Of a stretch of DNA of 64,000 nt, positions 23,386 to 35,395 are shown piece after piece. The notes below the pieces were generated by a model, which had not been told where the DNA came from, did no database searches, and worked only from the letters and a program-made list of their open reading frames with translations. Origin of the DNA: Sweltsa coloradensis (lineage: Eukaryota > Arthropoda > Insecta > Plecoptera > Chloroperlidae). A program made the translations under genes and the position numbers. Location: contig JAMZAV010006683.1 in NCBI GenBank assembly GCA_024449915.1, positions 1-64,000 on the forward strand, given 5' to 3'. Positions within the stretch are counted from its first letter, which is position 1; each line of letters begins with the position of its first letter.

Positions 23386-25924
23386 AACACATGACATCGA
23401 AGACTGAGCCAGGGTAGAAATGGAACGTGATTGTTTTGTTTTGACTTACACTTGCCCACTTGAAGGTTCCACTTGCAACTTATATGTCGGACCAGTTTTA
23501 TTAGTGATAATCGATTCGATAATGACATTACTAGTTTGATAATCAATAATGAAAATAGTAATCGATGTGCATCCCTACTAACAATGTGACAGGATCTATC
23601 GAGAGGAAGATAAAGATTCGGCATTTAATACGTGGCCTAGGCTAGATGATTGTGTTTTCTTCTGGGCAAGATAATGCTCAGGTCCCGGTTTTCTTTATTA
23701 TAGTAACAGAGAAAAAATTTGGCTGTACATTATAGTATTTTCTCTAAGAATTTTTCATTTTTTACTGGTTTTGTTTTGTTATTTTGCCTACTCGTCTAAA
23801 GAAGGATTCTTCATTTTACCCCATTCCTATTTTGCCGCTCTACATTCAAGCGGAATAAGTATTCTTGTTAACCTGTCCACCCTTAAATCCTCTTCGAGCT
23901 CGCCAAAGTATTGCCGATACGGAGGCTCCACTCCTTCAACATAATAGAAAAAGCAATTTTAACGTGTGCGTGTTTGAAGCGAGTTCTTTTTTGGCAACAT
24001 CATGCATGCGTAACGAAGTGGTAGTCGCAACATTTTGACGAAGGTATAATGTACATGAGCCGGCCTCTTTGTAAATTTTAGTTTCTTTGAGGATTGCAGT
24101 GGCTATAAAATGGATCTGAATTTTACAATTGCAGGAAACCACGATTTTGAAATGCACTTTTTCTCTAAAACTTGATCAAGAAAAAGAGTTACATTAATTA
24201 ATCTCACAACAGCAACACAACCGATCTACATTGAATCTGTACCGGAAGCCTACGAGGTGTAGTTGCAGTTTGAAATTTTTTGAGAGGCATTTTTTAAATT
24301 TTTTTTATAATTGTAGGCCTACAAATCCGTAATTGAAATTAAGAGCACTAACTCCATAGAAAGTTAGAAAAGGGTCCCATGAGGCTTCAGTCACAAAAGT
24401 GTATAACTTTTCTACCAAGACAACTTGGTCCAGCGCCGTTACGTGCACGCGCCTCCGGCCAATTCATTCTCTGTTTTAGGTGGAGTTTCCGTAGATACGG
24501 GCGGCGTACGGCTCAGTTTTCTCACCTGCAACCGTAGGAACAAACCTCCCCAATAAGCTTACTGCTACGACAGGAGCGATATGACCCTCGCCGCCCGCAC
24601 CTTAATTTTTCTCACGCCGATCACGCGTAGCGTGTTATGCGCTCATCGCCTGCATTCCAAGACAACTTGGACTCGTCCGTTTTCGCTAGGGCTTTTATGG
24701 TGTTGATAGATCTATATGCCTAAGTATAACCTCTTAAAACCACATTATATAAATACAATAGAAATAAATTACAAATAATATAAAGGAGTTTTTTGTTTGG
24801 CTTGTGCCTGATCAGAAATTTTGAAAATTAATAGTTCTATGGGCCTATTTTACAAAATTTACTATTTTAAGAAAGTAGAAAAATTCGGTGAAACAGGACG
24901 CACAGGACTTTTTGTTGTTATGAGACTACTACGGTATGTATTCTGCACTAGCCCTATACAATATGGGCTACATTGACATGTGAGCACTTATTAATAAGCT
25001 GTAGAAGCAGCCAAACCAACTGGCTAGATTCAGTTTACCAAATAAATAATACATACATATTTAGAGTGTACCCACTCAGCTCCACGGATTAAGGGTAATT
25101 TACGAAAAGTGTTATTTTGCATTAAGTTTTGATTTTTCCTTTTTTAACCAATATTATTATGCATTTATTCTTGCGTTTTGGCCCGCGGAAATTAAGTTTC
25201 TGGACTATTTAATCACTTTTAGTTTGTGTGCTGTGAATCGGTCCCGTTTTTGGTACTAGGCCAGCTATTCAGTTGGTGCGGTTCCAACTTTTCAACACTG
25301 TTTTTATTCAAAGAAAAACAATAAAAAAACAACTTCAAATGAGAATAAAATGAAGAAAACTCCATTTATTCACGATTTATTTTACACTAATCCAGTAATC
25401 ACTCTGAAAAAATACTAATTATCTTATATAATGAAACACAGATAGAACACAAACACTCGCTTATTTCACTGTCATTTGCCCCATGTTTGCTATATTTACG
25501 TTTGATTTACTTACTAGGCTTACAACATTTTTCACTAAAAACTACACATACAAACCTTTAAAAAAACGTCCAGCTATTGTTAAATATAAACGACTTTCAC
25601 CACAAAGGACTTTCATTTAAAATAGCAACATTGGGGTTTTTGAAGGTTTTTTTTACTGTAACAGCAAAACGTGATGATTCTATTTTTGGATTTTTTATTA
25701 TGTTTCTTGTAAGGTTATTTGCAGGAGTACCACATTTCAGCAGGTAGGCCTAGGCCGCCGTCCACTCCTCGCTACTTTTTCTTGTGTTTGTTTTGGAATT
25801 CTCGTAAAAGTGGGTTGTCCGCATGTTTATTTTTATACTAGTGATTTTGCATATTTCAAACAACACAAAAAAATTGGTGCAGAATTGCCATTTCGTCATA
25901 CGACCCTTTGTTTTCCAGTCACAC
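23386..25924. other. Gene-free region with a GC-rich island
   Basis: No exon recognised. A CpG-richer patch (about 24415-24700) is bracketed by two copies of CCAAGACAACTTGG, each itself an inverted repeat, 240 bp apart. It may be regulatory or the remains of an element. Confidence 0.35.
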
Positions 25925-26335
25925 AACTGATTTTCAGTGGGAGACCAGTAAAACCAAAGGCGACTAGCCAAACACTTGTAGTCCCGATGCAATCGACTAG
26001 TGGAGGCGAATAATCAACCAAAGATCGATTTATTTTTTTATTGGAAATTATAGCAATCAGTGGTATGGTATGGGCAGTGCTTAGCACCCGCGTATCAACG
26101 CCAGATCAACAAGGCCGATTCCGAACAACTTTAACATTTATTAATGTGCCTCGTTACTAGGACGACTCCAAAGTCAACCGTTTACAAATGCTAAGACAAG
26201 AACTTGATGGACTTAAGTCCAAATCAGAAGCTACAAATTTTTGACTTGTGTGGGAATCGAACCATGGACCCTTCTGCATTGGAAGCAGGTTGTTAACCAC
26301 AAGACCACGACTGCAGCAACCTCTGGCTGTCCCCC
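25925..26335 (-). mobile_element. tRNA-derived SINE, family 1, copy 2
   Basis: Better-preserved copy of 868-1275. On the minus strand the head (about 26330 down to 26250) shows an A-box-like GTGGTCTTGTGGTTAACAA, an anticodon-like hairpin CTGCTTCCAATGCAG, and a B box GGTTCGATTCC that fits GGTTCGANTCC. The body continues to the left edge, shared with copy 1 (CTGATTTTCAG). The anticodon-arm order fits a Gly- or Trp-like tRNA ancestor. It lies in the proposed ATXN10 introns. Confidence 0.75.
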
Positions 26336-26734
26336 GCCCCTAAACGCATAGTTACATTGGGCAGCAATTTACTTGAACGCTCATACACTTGCTGTCTACA
26401 GGTTTCATAGCCCTATATCCAGCAGGTAATGGAATGGCCCATTGTGTGATTATTATTAATGTCATGTCACATGACACACATTGATTTATTTATATACTGT
26501 ACTGGTTATACGGTATTTAAAAACATTAGGTACTGTGTTTGTCCAAATTAAAAAAACTGGATGATATAAACAAACAATGTTAAAAAGAAAGTGTTTAGGC
26601 CTACCTCATTTTAAATGACATTTTTAATTTTACTACTCAATATTCTCAGATCTTCTAAAGAACCTATACTATACAACAACAATCAATCAGTAGTGACATA
26701 TCACTTTGCATTCTTCAAGATATTGGGCTGCTAC

Positions 26735-27008
26735 CAGAAGCAGATGCAACACCCTCGGGAGCTTAGCAGTTTCCGCTGGTCAAGTTGATCAACATAATGT
26801 CCTACAGTTTTGAGAATACTTGTAGACTGTGCTTTAACTGGCAAGTTAGAACATCACAGATAAAACAGGTAGTATCCTTGCCCCTTTTTGAGACAAGAAT
26901 AACAGATGTGCAGTGTCAAGTAGAAATAGGCGCTGATCTATTTCAACCTTGTTTATAATGTTGAGAATGTAATGGTTCATTTTCAAGTAATAGTTGAACT
27001 GCACTAAC
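26735..27008 (-). CDS. ATXN10: Probable ataxin-10 internal exon
   Basis: The minus strand opens after TTCTTTTTCAG (AG at 27009-27010). One frame reads INKVEIDQRLFLLDTAHLL and so on for about 55 codons; another frame takes over with STSILKTVGHYVDQLDQRK. The block QRLFLLD resembles human ataxin-10 QERVTLLDLM, and TSILKTVGHYVDQ could correspond to the STFVDQCKTVL region. The frame change in the middle means a base error, a decayed exon or wrong borders. A possible donor, CTG|GTAGCA, is at 26733. Confidence 0.4.
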
Positions 27009-27255
27009 CTGAAAAAGAACTCATGTTTAATATATTAGTCCTATAGTGAGTGACACTCCACTATTCATGTGCCAGATTTGGTAGACGGGGGTGGCAATTG
27101 CTCCAATATTGACTTTGTTGAAACAAAACAACGTTAATGTTCATTTGAATTAACCAAGGCTTTGATATTGTACTTGTATTTAAATTGGATATTTATATTA
27201 AAAAGATTCAACTAGCTTGTAGGAACAAAGTGACCTACCCCAGTAGCTTAATTGG

Positions 27256-27372
27256 CTGATCATCACCTCGCTATTGCATTTGAACATGAACAGGCAAAGA
27301 TTTTGAGGATATGTTCTCAACCATTTCACTTTCTGCCAGAGTAAGGTTTTTCAAAGTCCAAATAAGTAGTAC
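27256..27372 (-). CDS. Possible ataxin-10 exon
   Basis: The minus strand after the good acceptor TTTGTTTTGCAG reads VLLIWTLKNLTLAESEMVEN and remains open for about 33 codons to a TAG. The amphipathic Leu-rich pattern suits an armadillo-type helix, and it lies between two other candidate ATXN10 exons on the same strand. I cannot place it convincingly on the protein, and no donor is evident before the stop. Confidence 0.3.
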
Positions 27373-28035
27373 CTGCAAAACAAATTCAAACTCAAATTTG
27401 TGATTAAAACTAAAAACACAAAAAAACAAAAAATCTATGTCGGCTAATTTAAGGCTGATTGTTTGTTATAGCACCTGAAAAAATTGTGGTTAGTTTTGTT
27501 AGCTGTATTTACGTCAATTAGCAATGAATAAAGATCAAACATAAAATGTGTGTTCTAATGTCGCAAATTAATTGTTTTTAATTTCCATTCTGGCACTTTA
27601 CTTCCTTTCTTTCGGATTAGGCCTAGAGGTTTCATATGAGTGTAGCCTTATGTTGTACCAATGAATAGGGTTTGGCCTAAAATAAATTTGAAGTATGCCA
27701 CTTACGCAACATTCAGATCTTCTATGGCAAGATTTATCTTGTTTTGATGCCATTCATGACTCAGATCTAATCCACTCTGGGCATCCAAGAATAATTTGTG
27801 AAGAACCATTGAAGAATAATTGTGCAATTACTATGGACTTGAACCTAGTTCTCTTGAATAAAAGATTCTTCAAATACTTGCGAGTCTTCTCCCAACAAGT
27901 TTTTGGTTTGGTTTATTATTACTATTAAGTTACCAAACAATTGAATTGAAGTTTGACACACATCTACTAAAATTCCGATTCATTTGATGCATTTGTAAGA
28001 ATGAGCTAAGTGCAACAAAACTATTATTAAAATTC

Positions 28036-28231
28036 AGTTTTGGTTGGCAATGAAATGTTGTGTATTCTCCGTATTTCCTTGCACAAGAATTTCTAAGATT
28101 CGGAAACACTCCGGAGCACTGAAGAGCAGGTCGTAGGTCTATAAGGTGATCATCTGAATATCACTTGAGACACAACCTTCTTAAACACAGACTGAGCCAC
28201 AACTTCCAACAAACTATGGGGGATATGGTAT
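28036..28231 (-). CDS. ATXN10: Probable ataxin-10 N-terminal-side exon
   Basis: The minus strand opens after CTTTGTTTCAG (AG at 28232-28233). The upstream half reads IPHSLLEVVAQSVFKKVV; the downstream half, in another frame, reads TYDLLFSAPECFRILEILV followed by QGNTENTQ. The block ECFRIL matches human ataxin-10 TECFRCLRNAC, and the following N-x-x-N-T-Q resembles its VNQNSI. The frame change between halves (about 28150) is unresolved: an assembly indel, or a second acceptor (TTATAG) just before ACCTACGAC. No clear donor is seen at the lower end. Confidence 0.45.
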
Positions 28232-28446
28232 CTGAAACAAAGAGAATACAATAGGAATTTGGTAAACAGTTTTAACTTTTTAAGGCTGTTCTACCTTGTG
28301 TTTCCATTTTCTATACATACAACTATGTAAAAATGTATTGAATTAAATTAAAATCTTGGCACTATTAGAACACCAAAACAATATTGTTTTAATTTTCTGA
28401 TCGGACACCCGGAAATATTGCATCTTCAAACGGTATAATTTCAAAC

Positions 28447-30700
28447 TATAATAATAATAATAATATAATAATATAATAATAATAAATGTTAGTGTCATAG
28501 TATCTACATTTTGCGCGAGCATTTTCAGATGTCCAGACAAATCAGAAAATATAGAGAACAGTAAACTTATAGTTATAAATTATTATACATAAATGACAAG
28601 AAATAATGTTCATGAATACACTTTTCATAATCTTGAGTCTAAAACTTACTTAATTATCTAGATATTCAACTAAATACTTCGTTTATGGAGTAATAAGTCT
28701 TTGAGATAAGGAACTTTTTTACAGAGTATTTAAAACGGTCTAATGCCTGTTTTTTTTAGTTCAGTTGGTAGTTTATTAACAATTTTATGAGTGTGGTAAT
28801 CAGGGTTTGTTTGGGTTGAAGATTTTGAAAATAATTTACATGTATTGTTGTTTTTAGACCTGTGTCGTGGGTGTGGATATTGTTTCTTTGTTGGAAGTGT
28901 TTTTTAATTTTTTTTTTTACTTTTTAAGGATTGCTGTAGACATGAACAAACTATAGTTTTAAAATAGTTAATTTGATGAAGAGAGGTTTTAGCATGTGAT
29001 CTTCGAGACTTGTTTACATTGACCCGGATTACGTTTCTTTGAATTATAAAAACTTTCTTGTACTGGGAGAGCAACCCAGAATTCATTCCATACCTTATGT
29101 GTGCCTCGAAGTTAGAGTAATATACTAGTTTTAGCTGGTTGCAATGTTTGCTACAGACTTTGGATTTGATTTGATTGCAAAGTAGCCAGAGTTAGTTTTT
29201 TAACTAGCACTTTGTATGTGTTTGTGCCACTTGGAGTTTACTGTCTATTATGAGTCCCACAAAATTTTGTTGATGCCCCCTACTTTGATTGAGGTATTAT
29301 TTGTACTATTTGTTACTGTTTTTATTTCTAACCCGTGGTCTTTGTGAAATTCACAATTATAGGATTTGGTTTCATTATAGCAGTTCATTATCGGTTGAAC
29401 ATTCTGTGGCATAGCAATTTTTATTTTTCAGATATTTTTTTTAGAGTTGTATGTCATTGGCTATGGCTATTAGTTTTGCATCAATCAGCAAACATTTCAG
29501 GAGTCTAGTATATTAAAAGGAAAGTCGTTGATAAATATTAGAAAACTAAAGGACCTATTATTGAACCCCTGAGAACTCCAACAGAGATATTCTTATTATC
29601 GGAGAGAAACGTGACTCAGTCCGAATTCATTATTGTGGGTTACCTCGACGTTTTGTTGCCTGTTGCTAAGATAGGATTTACTAATAGCTACGGTGCCTCT
29701 GATGACCTAGTAACTGCATTTGTTCCAGTAGGATGTTATGATTCAGCAGTCGAATGCTTAGTGAGTCCAAAAAATTCCTGCTACAGGAGTCTTTTTTTCA
29801 ATACATAACTAATCGTTTTAAAAGAAAACGCTCGATTGTGTTGGTTGGTAGATCTATTTGGCTCTGATCCATTTCTGGCATTCAGAAATTGAAGTTAGAG
29901 TTATTCTTTTCGCGAAATGCTACAATATATATAATAGTGTTTAAATAGATTCTAAAAAATTTAAAATGCGGGTTAAAATAGATATTGGGTACCTGTAGGT
30001 GCCCAGTTTCTACTGGGATGTGTGTTTTGCCTTTTTGTGGAGTGGAATTACTTTGGCCTCCTTGAGTTTTTCTGGAAAGACACCAGTTTCATTTTGCATT
30101 GTTAACAAATAAACGCGAGTTTGCAATGTTGGGAACATTTTTGTATCAGTATTATTGGTATGCCGTCTGGCCCACAAGAATTTTTGTTCTCTAAATTTTC
30201 AACTACTTCCGATATCTCTTTTTCGGAGGTTTGGTGCTAAGGAACAATGATTTTTCTGCTTCGGTGGCTGTTTGTCCTTTGTCTTTAAATTACTAGTGAG
30301 ATTATGGGCAATTTTACAAAAGTAAACTACTGTAATTGACTTCATTAGCAATTGCCAGAGGGTCAGATATTATTTTATTTGTTGTTGTTGGTCATCTTTC
30401 AAGTTCCATGTTTCCACCTTACTTCCACTCTTTTTTTGTGCTGGTTTGATCACATCCCATAGGTACAATTTTTGATTTGTTATCTGTTACTGATTTGAGA
30501 GCTTCTCCAGTCCTTTTTGCATGTATTATGATATTTTTAAGAGTTTTTTGTATTTATCATACGTGTCCCCTCCAATTGAATTTACATTTTACTAAAGTGT
30601 TGTGAATAGTCTATAGAAGAAAATGTGGTTATTTTTTACTCGATGCGTTTACGCTGCCTCAGCCGACGATTGTGGTTTGTAAGTTTATATTCTTAATAGG
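28447..30700 (-). pseudogene. Decayed CR1/jockey-like LINE with (ATT)n tail
   Basis: Read on the minus strand from 30.7 kb down. SEKEISEVVENL followed by GPDGIP lies at about 30220-30140, and GVFPEKLKEAKVIPLHKK at about 30080-30030. Both are classic early RT-domain motifs. The 3' end matches 60196-60610 closely ('TATCTACATTTTGC', 'AACAGTAAAACTTATGGTTA'-like blocks) and stops at an ATT/AAT microsatellite, the usual tail type. Stops and indels break every frame. It lies upstream of the proposed ATXN10 exons. Confidence 0.75.
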
Positions 30701-31239
30701 TAAAATGATCATTGAAAGCTACATTAAAAATTTTTGTAGAAAAGTGTTCATTTATTTTGTTCATTAGGTGTCTGGGCTTCTATACAGATGTCCAATTCTG
30801 TTGTTTCAAGTGTAAGGTTAAATCTGCTGTCAATGTTTTTTGTCGTTAAATATTCGTTTTGATATTGTTTTCTTACCTAATGGCTTTATTGATCTATTTA
30901 AGGGAACTTTTGCTATCTGAGATGGTGGTCTGATATGCCATGTCTATTACCTCTGTGTCCCATCTAATTATATGTTAGTTATGATGTTGTCTATTAATGA
31001 TGCTGAGTTATGCTACGTGTTCTAACCTAGTGGGGTAATGCGCAACTGGATGTGTGAGGTTGAAATGCGTCCTTAGGTTAATGAGTCAATGCTGGTTTGC
31101 ATTATCCTTTAAGAGATTGATGTTGAGTCACCCGTTAGTATAAGTCTTTTTTTGTTACCCATGAATATAGATGGAGAGGTTTGACAGGTTGGGAAAGCAT
31201 AGAGAACACTTATTCCTTTTATATTATTATTATTATTAT

Positions 31240-31279
<40 letters not shown>

Positions 31280-33270
31280 GTATTATTTTTTATATTATTA
31301 TTATTATTATTGTATTATTATTATTATTATTATTAATTATTATTATTATTATAGGCGACACCTCCAAAATTTCATCAACGAAATGACCATCAATATACTA
31401 CAAGATTTGGTGCTAAAAACTAACTTCATGTTCCAAAATATGTCAATAGCTACGGACGAGAAACTCTTGAGTATTCCTTTCCGCTAATATTTAATCCATT
31501 AACCAGAGGACATGAAAAATTTTCCAATCGTTTTAGTGAGGCCAAAAAGAACTTGAAAACCTTACTTACTTTGTTTCCATGGATACTGATACTTTTAATT
31601 CATTTTATTTAATATATTTTAATTGCATAAACTTTTTTTGTTGTAACAGTTTGCGCTTTCTGTGGTGTTGGAAAATGTTCACGCCCTATTCTGTTAATCA
31701 AAATTTTCAATATTGTAAAGTTAGTATTCTCGTGTTGTTTTATAATTATTTTTTTTAATTTTTAATTCTATGCCTATGAACTTTTTTTTTATAATATAAT
31801 GTATATTCAACTAAAGTCCTGTCTGATCCATGTATACTAATATAACTAATCATAATCCACAGACAAGCCACGTAGGTGGCTTTGGTGGACAACCGATGTC
31901 AAAAGTATTATACATACAAAATTGTCATGTAATATTATTATTTTAATAAAAAAAAATAAAATAAAAAATTATACCATGATGATTTTTTGTTAAGGCAGAT
32001 TCTAAATTTCTTGAAAAATATATCTGTTATTGCCGAGTGGGTGACCTATAAACACCATTACTAATAATGCCAGACTGTTTTATCTTTCTGTCCTTTCCGG
32101 GAAAAACTCAATAGCTGCAAATTCGAAGTGTTTTTCATACTATCAGAGATATCTTGTTCTATCTATTAATGCTATTAATATATTTATCGACCACCAATTA
32201 TTGCCACACCCCCCAATCGCAAATATTTTCCTGTTAATGTCGATACAAATTACATTAGCACATTTCCAAACGTAGACCTATTGTGGTATGTGTGACTTAA
32301 TGTTTAACTGTTTTTCATCAGTTTTTCAAGGCACAGAAAACATCTGACTTTACACTTTGTATGTCCACAATTTTTTACCTACCAGTAATTTTTTTGTCAA
32401 TTTGTTTGTAGGCCCTACCAGGAAAACGGAAAATTCGGCAGGGGACACGGTCCGAAAAATCAAATTTTTTTCTCTTTGTAAACGTGACAACTAGTTTTTA
32501 AACATAATCTCACCTCGCACGAAACACAACCATCAACACAGTTTTGAAAGGATTTTGAAGATGCAATAGGCCATGGTCTAAAGGCCGACTTGAATATTTC
32601 AATTTACTTCTGGTTGAAAATTATGTCATGTGTTAATTCATCAACAAAACATTCATTTCCAAACCCATCTTGTCGGTACTTTTTCAAGTTTGTGCAATCC
32701 AACATTTTAAAAACACTTTTTTCGACCATTAAAAAAACGACAAAAAATCATGAACCACTTCAAAGAACAAATAAATTAGAGAACTTATTATTAACAATTT
32801 ATTAATACTAATCACTCTGAAAATACACGACCTATATAGAATATGAACCAGATTGCAACAACACTCGCTCATTTCACTGCTCTTTGGTTAGGCCATGTTT
32901 GTTTATTTATATGACTTATCTGGAGCACGTTAGGGCGCCGCAAGACCAAGCCGTGGTGCGCTACACCTCAGGCACCTTACACAACAAGCAACACTACAAC
33001 ACACACTACAGCAAGCATAGTTTTGGGGTGATTTCGAGGTCTGTACCCAGCCGTCATGAAACCGTGATTTGAACTTGAAAACTATCAAATCAAGGGGATT
33101 TAGGTACCCTACAACACTGCCAAATTTCTTGGTGTACGAAGCATTCCTTCTTGGTGAAAAAATGTCTTGGAAATTGCTCGAAAATCACTTTAAGGAGTTA
33201 GCTACTGCTGGTCATCTGGTGCTACTGCTACTAGTACGGTCTAAATTCGACAGTGTTCAATCAACCGGCC
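30701..33270. other. Gene-free region with microsatellite and repeat fragments
   Basis: No exon recognised. It contains a short 3' piece of the hammerhead element (31172-31205, GAGGTTTGACAGGTTGGGAA and on) abutting an (ATT)n array (31215-31351). The remainder is AT-rich and unassigned. Confidence 0.4.
31215..31351. repeat. (ATT)n microsatellite
   Basis: Interrupted ATT repeat, about 135 bp. Long Ile/Tyr/Leu-only frames across it are artefacts. Confidence 0.95.
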
Positions 33271-33274
33271 GCAA

Positions 33275-33370
33275 TTCTGACCAAACGGGTGGGGCTACAA
33301 CGTTCATATTTAGCACGGACATAGAAATAGTGTTATAAAGTCCTTTGAAAAGAAAAGTTGAAAAAGTTTG
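33275..33370 (+). repeat. Solo arm of the class B inner hairpin
   Basis: 'ATTCTGACCAAACGGGTGGG' then 'GCTACAACGTTCATATTTAG' and 'AAAAGTTGAAAAAGTTTGGC' match one arm of the hairpins at 20715-21105 and 38484-38800. Confidence 0.6.
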
Positions 33371-33617
33371 GCTGGAAGGCATCCAAAGAAATGTTTAAAT
33401 GTAAATCCCTTTTTGCAAGAATATAGCCTAATCAACAAGTAACTATGTTCTTTACCAATGATCAACCTACATTGTTTACAAAAAACAATTCTTTGGACCA
33501 CTAGATTATTTTTAATTCTATTGCTAATTGGTAATACATAACAATAATATCGACTTTGAAAAAATTATTGTATTTTTAACAATAATTTTGTAATGAACTT
33601 GGAAAAAGTAATGAGAA

Positions 33618-34005
33618 TCCCAACACATAAAACAAAAAACTGTAAAAAAACAGCCAAACTTACTCAATCAAAAGCAGATAAGATCTAAAAGAATGCCAAG
33701 CTTAATGTACCCTCCTACAGTTTTTGCAATCTTAATACCGGTACTAAATTCACTTTGCCCTGTGACTGCATCCTTGCATAAGCTTGGCAAAATATTTTGC
33801 TCAAACTTTTACATTTAAAACAATAGTTGAAAATAAAATTTTGCCACACTTTGTAAGGATCCAGTCATAGCAAAGTGAATTTATGTATTAAGATTGCAAA
33901 CATGTAGGAGGGTACATAAGCTTGGCATTTTTTTTAGATCTCATTGCTTTTGATTGTGTAAGGCTTGGCTGTTTTTTTTACAAGTTTATTGTTATGTGTG
34001 GGTTT
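33618..34005. repeat. Palindrome of about 390 bp
   Basis: Arms of about 180 bp. The left reads 'AAACAGCCAAACTTACTCAA', 'TGCCAAGCTTAATGTACCCT' and 'TTCACTTTGCC'; the right carries their inverses ('GCAAAGTGAATTTATG', 'AGGAGGGTACATAAGCTTGG', 'GTAAGGCTTGGCTGTTTTTT'). No gene inside. Confidence 0.85.
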
Positions 34006-34060
34006 TACTAACTACCAACCTTTTTCACTAAAATACTCCACCTCCACCTATTTTAAATAC

Positions 34061-35035
34061 TAGGAAGCTTCGCAAACGCTTTTTCAGGCGCGTTGTTGTA
34101 TGAGCGTAATTGGTGCATTGAGCCATTATTGAGCTGCCATGTGTTATGTGGATTTTCTGTTGTTCAGTAAAAAAATTATTACCAACTCAATGATTTTTTA
34201 AAATTAAATTAAATAAAATAAAAAATTAACTTAAATTTTTATTTCTTGAATGGATCGCAATTTTAAAAAGAGAAAAAAATCATAAAATTGCGATTTTCAT
34301 AAGAAATAATTATTCGATTGCGCTCAAATTTAACGCGAATATATTAATTCATAAAATTAAGGTTCTGTGAAAAAATCATTACAATAGGATAGGCCTAAAG
34401 CATGTAGGTGTTATTCGTCAAAGAATTGTTTTTAAAAAGAAAAAACCCGTAAAATTTTGATTTTCATGAGAAATAATTATTCGATTGCGCTCAAATTTCA
34501 CACGAATATCTTAATTCTTTAAATTAAGGTTCTGTGGGAAAATCATCAAAATCGGATAAAGCATGTAGGTGTTATAAGCTGAAGAATTGTTTTAAAAAAG
34601 AAAGAAAAGGTAAAATTTCGATTTTTATAAGAAATAGTATTTCGATTGCGCTCAAATTTTACACAAATACCTACCTAGATTCATAAAATTTAAGGTTATG
34701 TGAAAAAAATCATTAAATCCGGAATAAAGCATGTAGGTGTTATAAATAAGCTGAAGACATTTTTTTAAAATTTAAAAAAAAAACGTAAAGTTGCAATTTT
34801 AATAAGAAATAATTTTCCCGATTGCCTCAAACGTGGCAGTTCAAGGTCAGAGATTTCGAAGGCCCTCCATAAAATTTCATTGTAATTGAGTATCGGTTTA
34901 GCGCAGGAAATCGTGTTTAACAAACACACAAAAATACATACAGGAAAAAAAAGAAGAAAAAAGATAAACATTCCGGATTTTTTTCTCCAGTGTAGTGAAA
35001 TGGAATCTTCGCTTCGCTCGCTACGATCATCCAAT
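34061..35035 (+). repeat. TAGGAA-superfamily repeat, class A, complete forward copy
   Basis: Best reference copy of class A. It starts TAGGAAGCTTCGCAAACGC, carries GTATGAGCGTAATTGGTGC, then three tandem units of about 167 bp (each with a form of 'AAGGTTCTGTGAAAAAATCA' near 34359, 34525 and 34694), then a TTCGAAGGCC block, and ends CTTCGCTCGCTACGATCATC. No protein frame. Non-autonomous; its transposase source is unknown. Confidence 0.8.
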
Positions 35036-35039
35036 TATG

Positions 35040-35395
35040 GGGGGAAAAAATTCAATTTCGGCGAAAAGGCCTCCAGCGGCTGGGGCTTTGCCCCAGACCC
35101 CCTCGAAGCTCGCGCTTCGCGCTCGGTGCGGGCGAATGCAAAATATTTTCAGGTGTCCACCTGTCACATTTTCAATAGTTGGCAACCCTAGCCACTTCAC
35201 GTTCATTTTTTTAGTTTTTAGACTGCAGATAGTTGCAGTAAAACATATCGTTTACTGAAGTAGGCCTATGGTGAAAAAATTTTCACCTTCCGTGAAAGGG
35301 CCTTTGGCGGCTGGGGCCTCGCTCCAGACCCCAACTGCTGCCGCCAACAAAATCTTCTAATGGATTTACCCCTCCCCCAACTTTCAAAATGTATC
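35040..35395. repeat. Repeat related to 18439-18878
   Basis: Shares the 'CTGCAGATAGTTGCAGTAAA'-like block, the hairpin CTGGGGC-CGCTCCAGACCCC (35312-35335), a second one, 'GGCTGGGGCTTTGCCCCAG' (35077-35095), and the terminus TTTCAAAATGTATCTACGCG with the TIR element at 18.4-18.9 kb. Confidence 0.6.

Noticed and set aside
31171..31487. Open frames made of Ile, Tyr and Leu runs
   Set aside because: They arise from the (ATT)n array.
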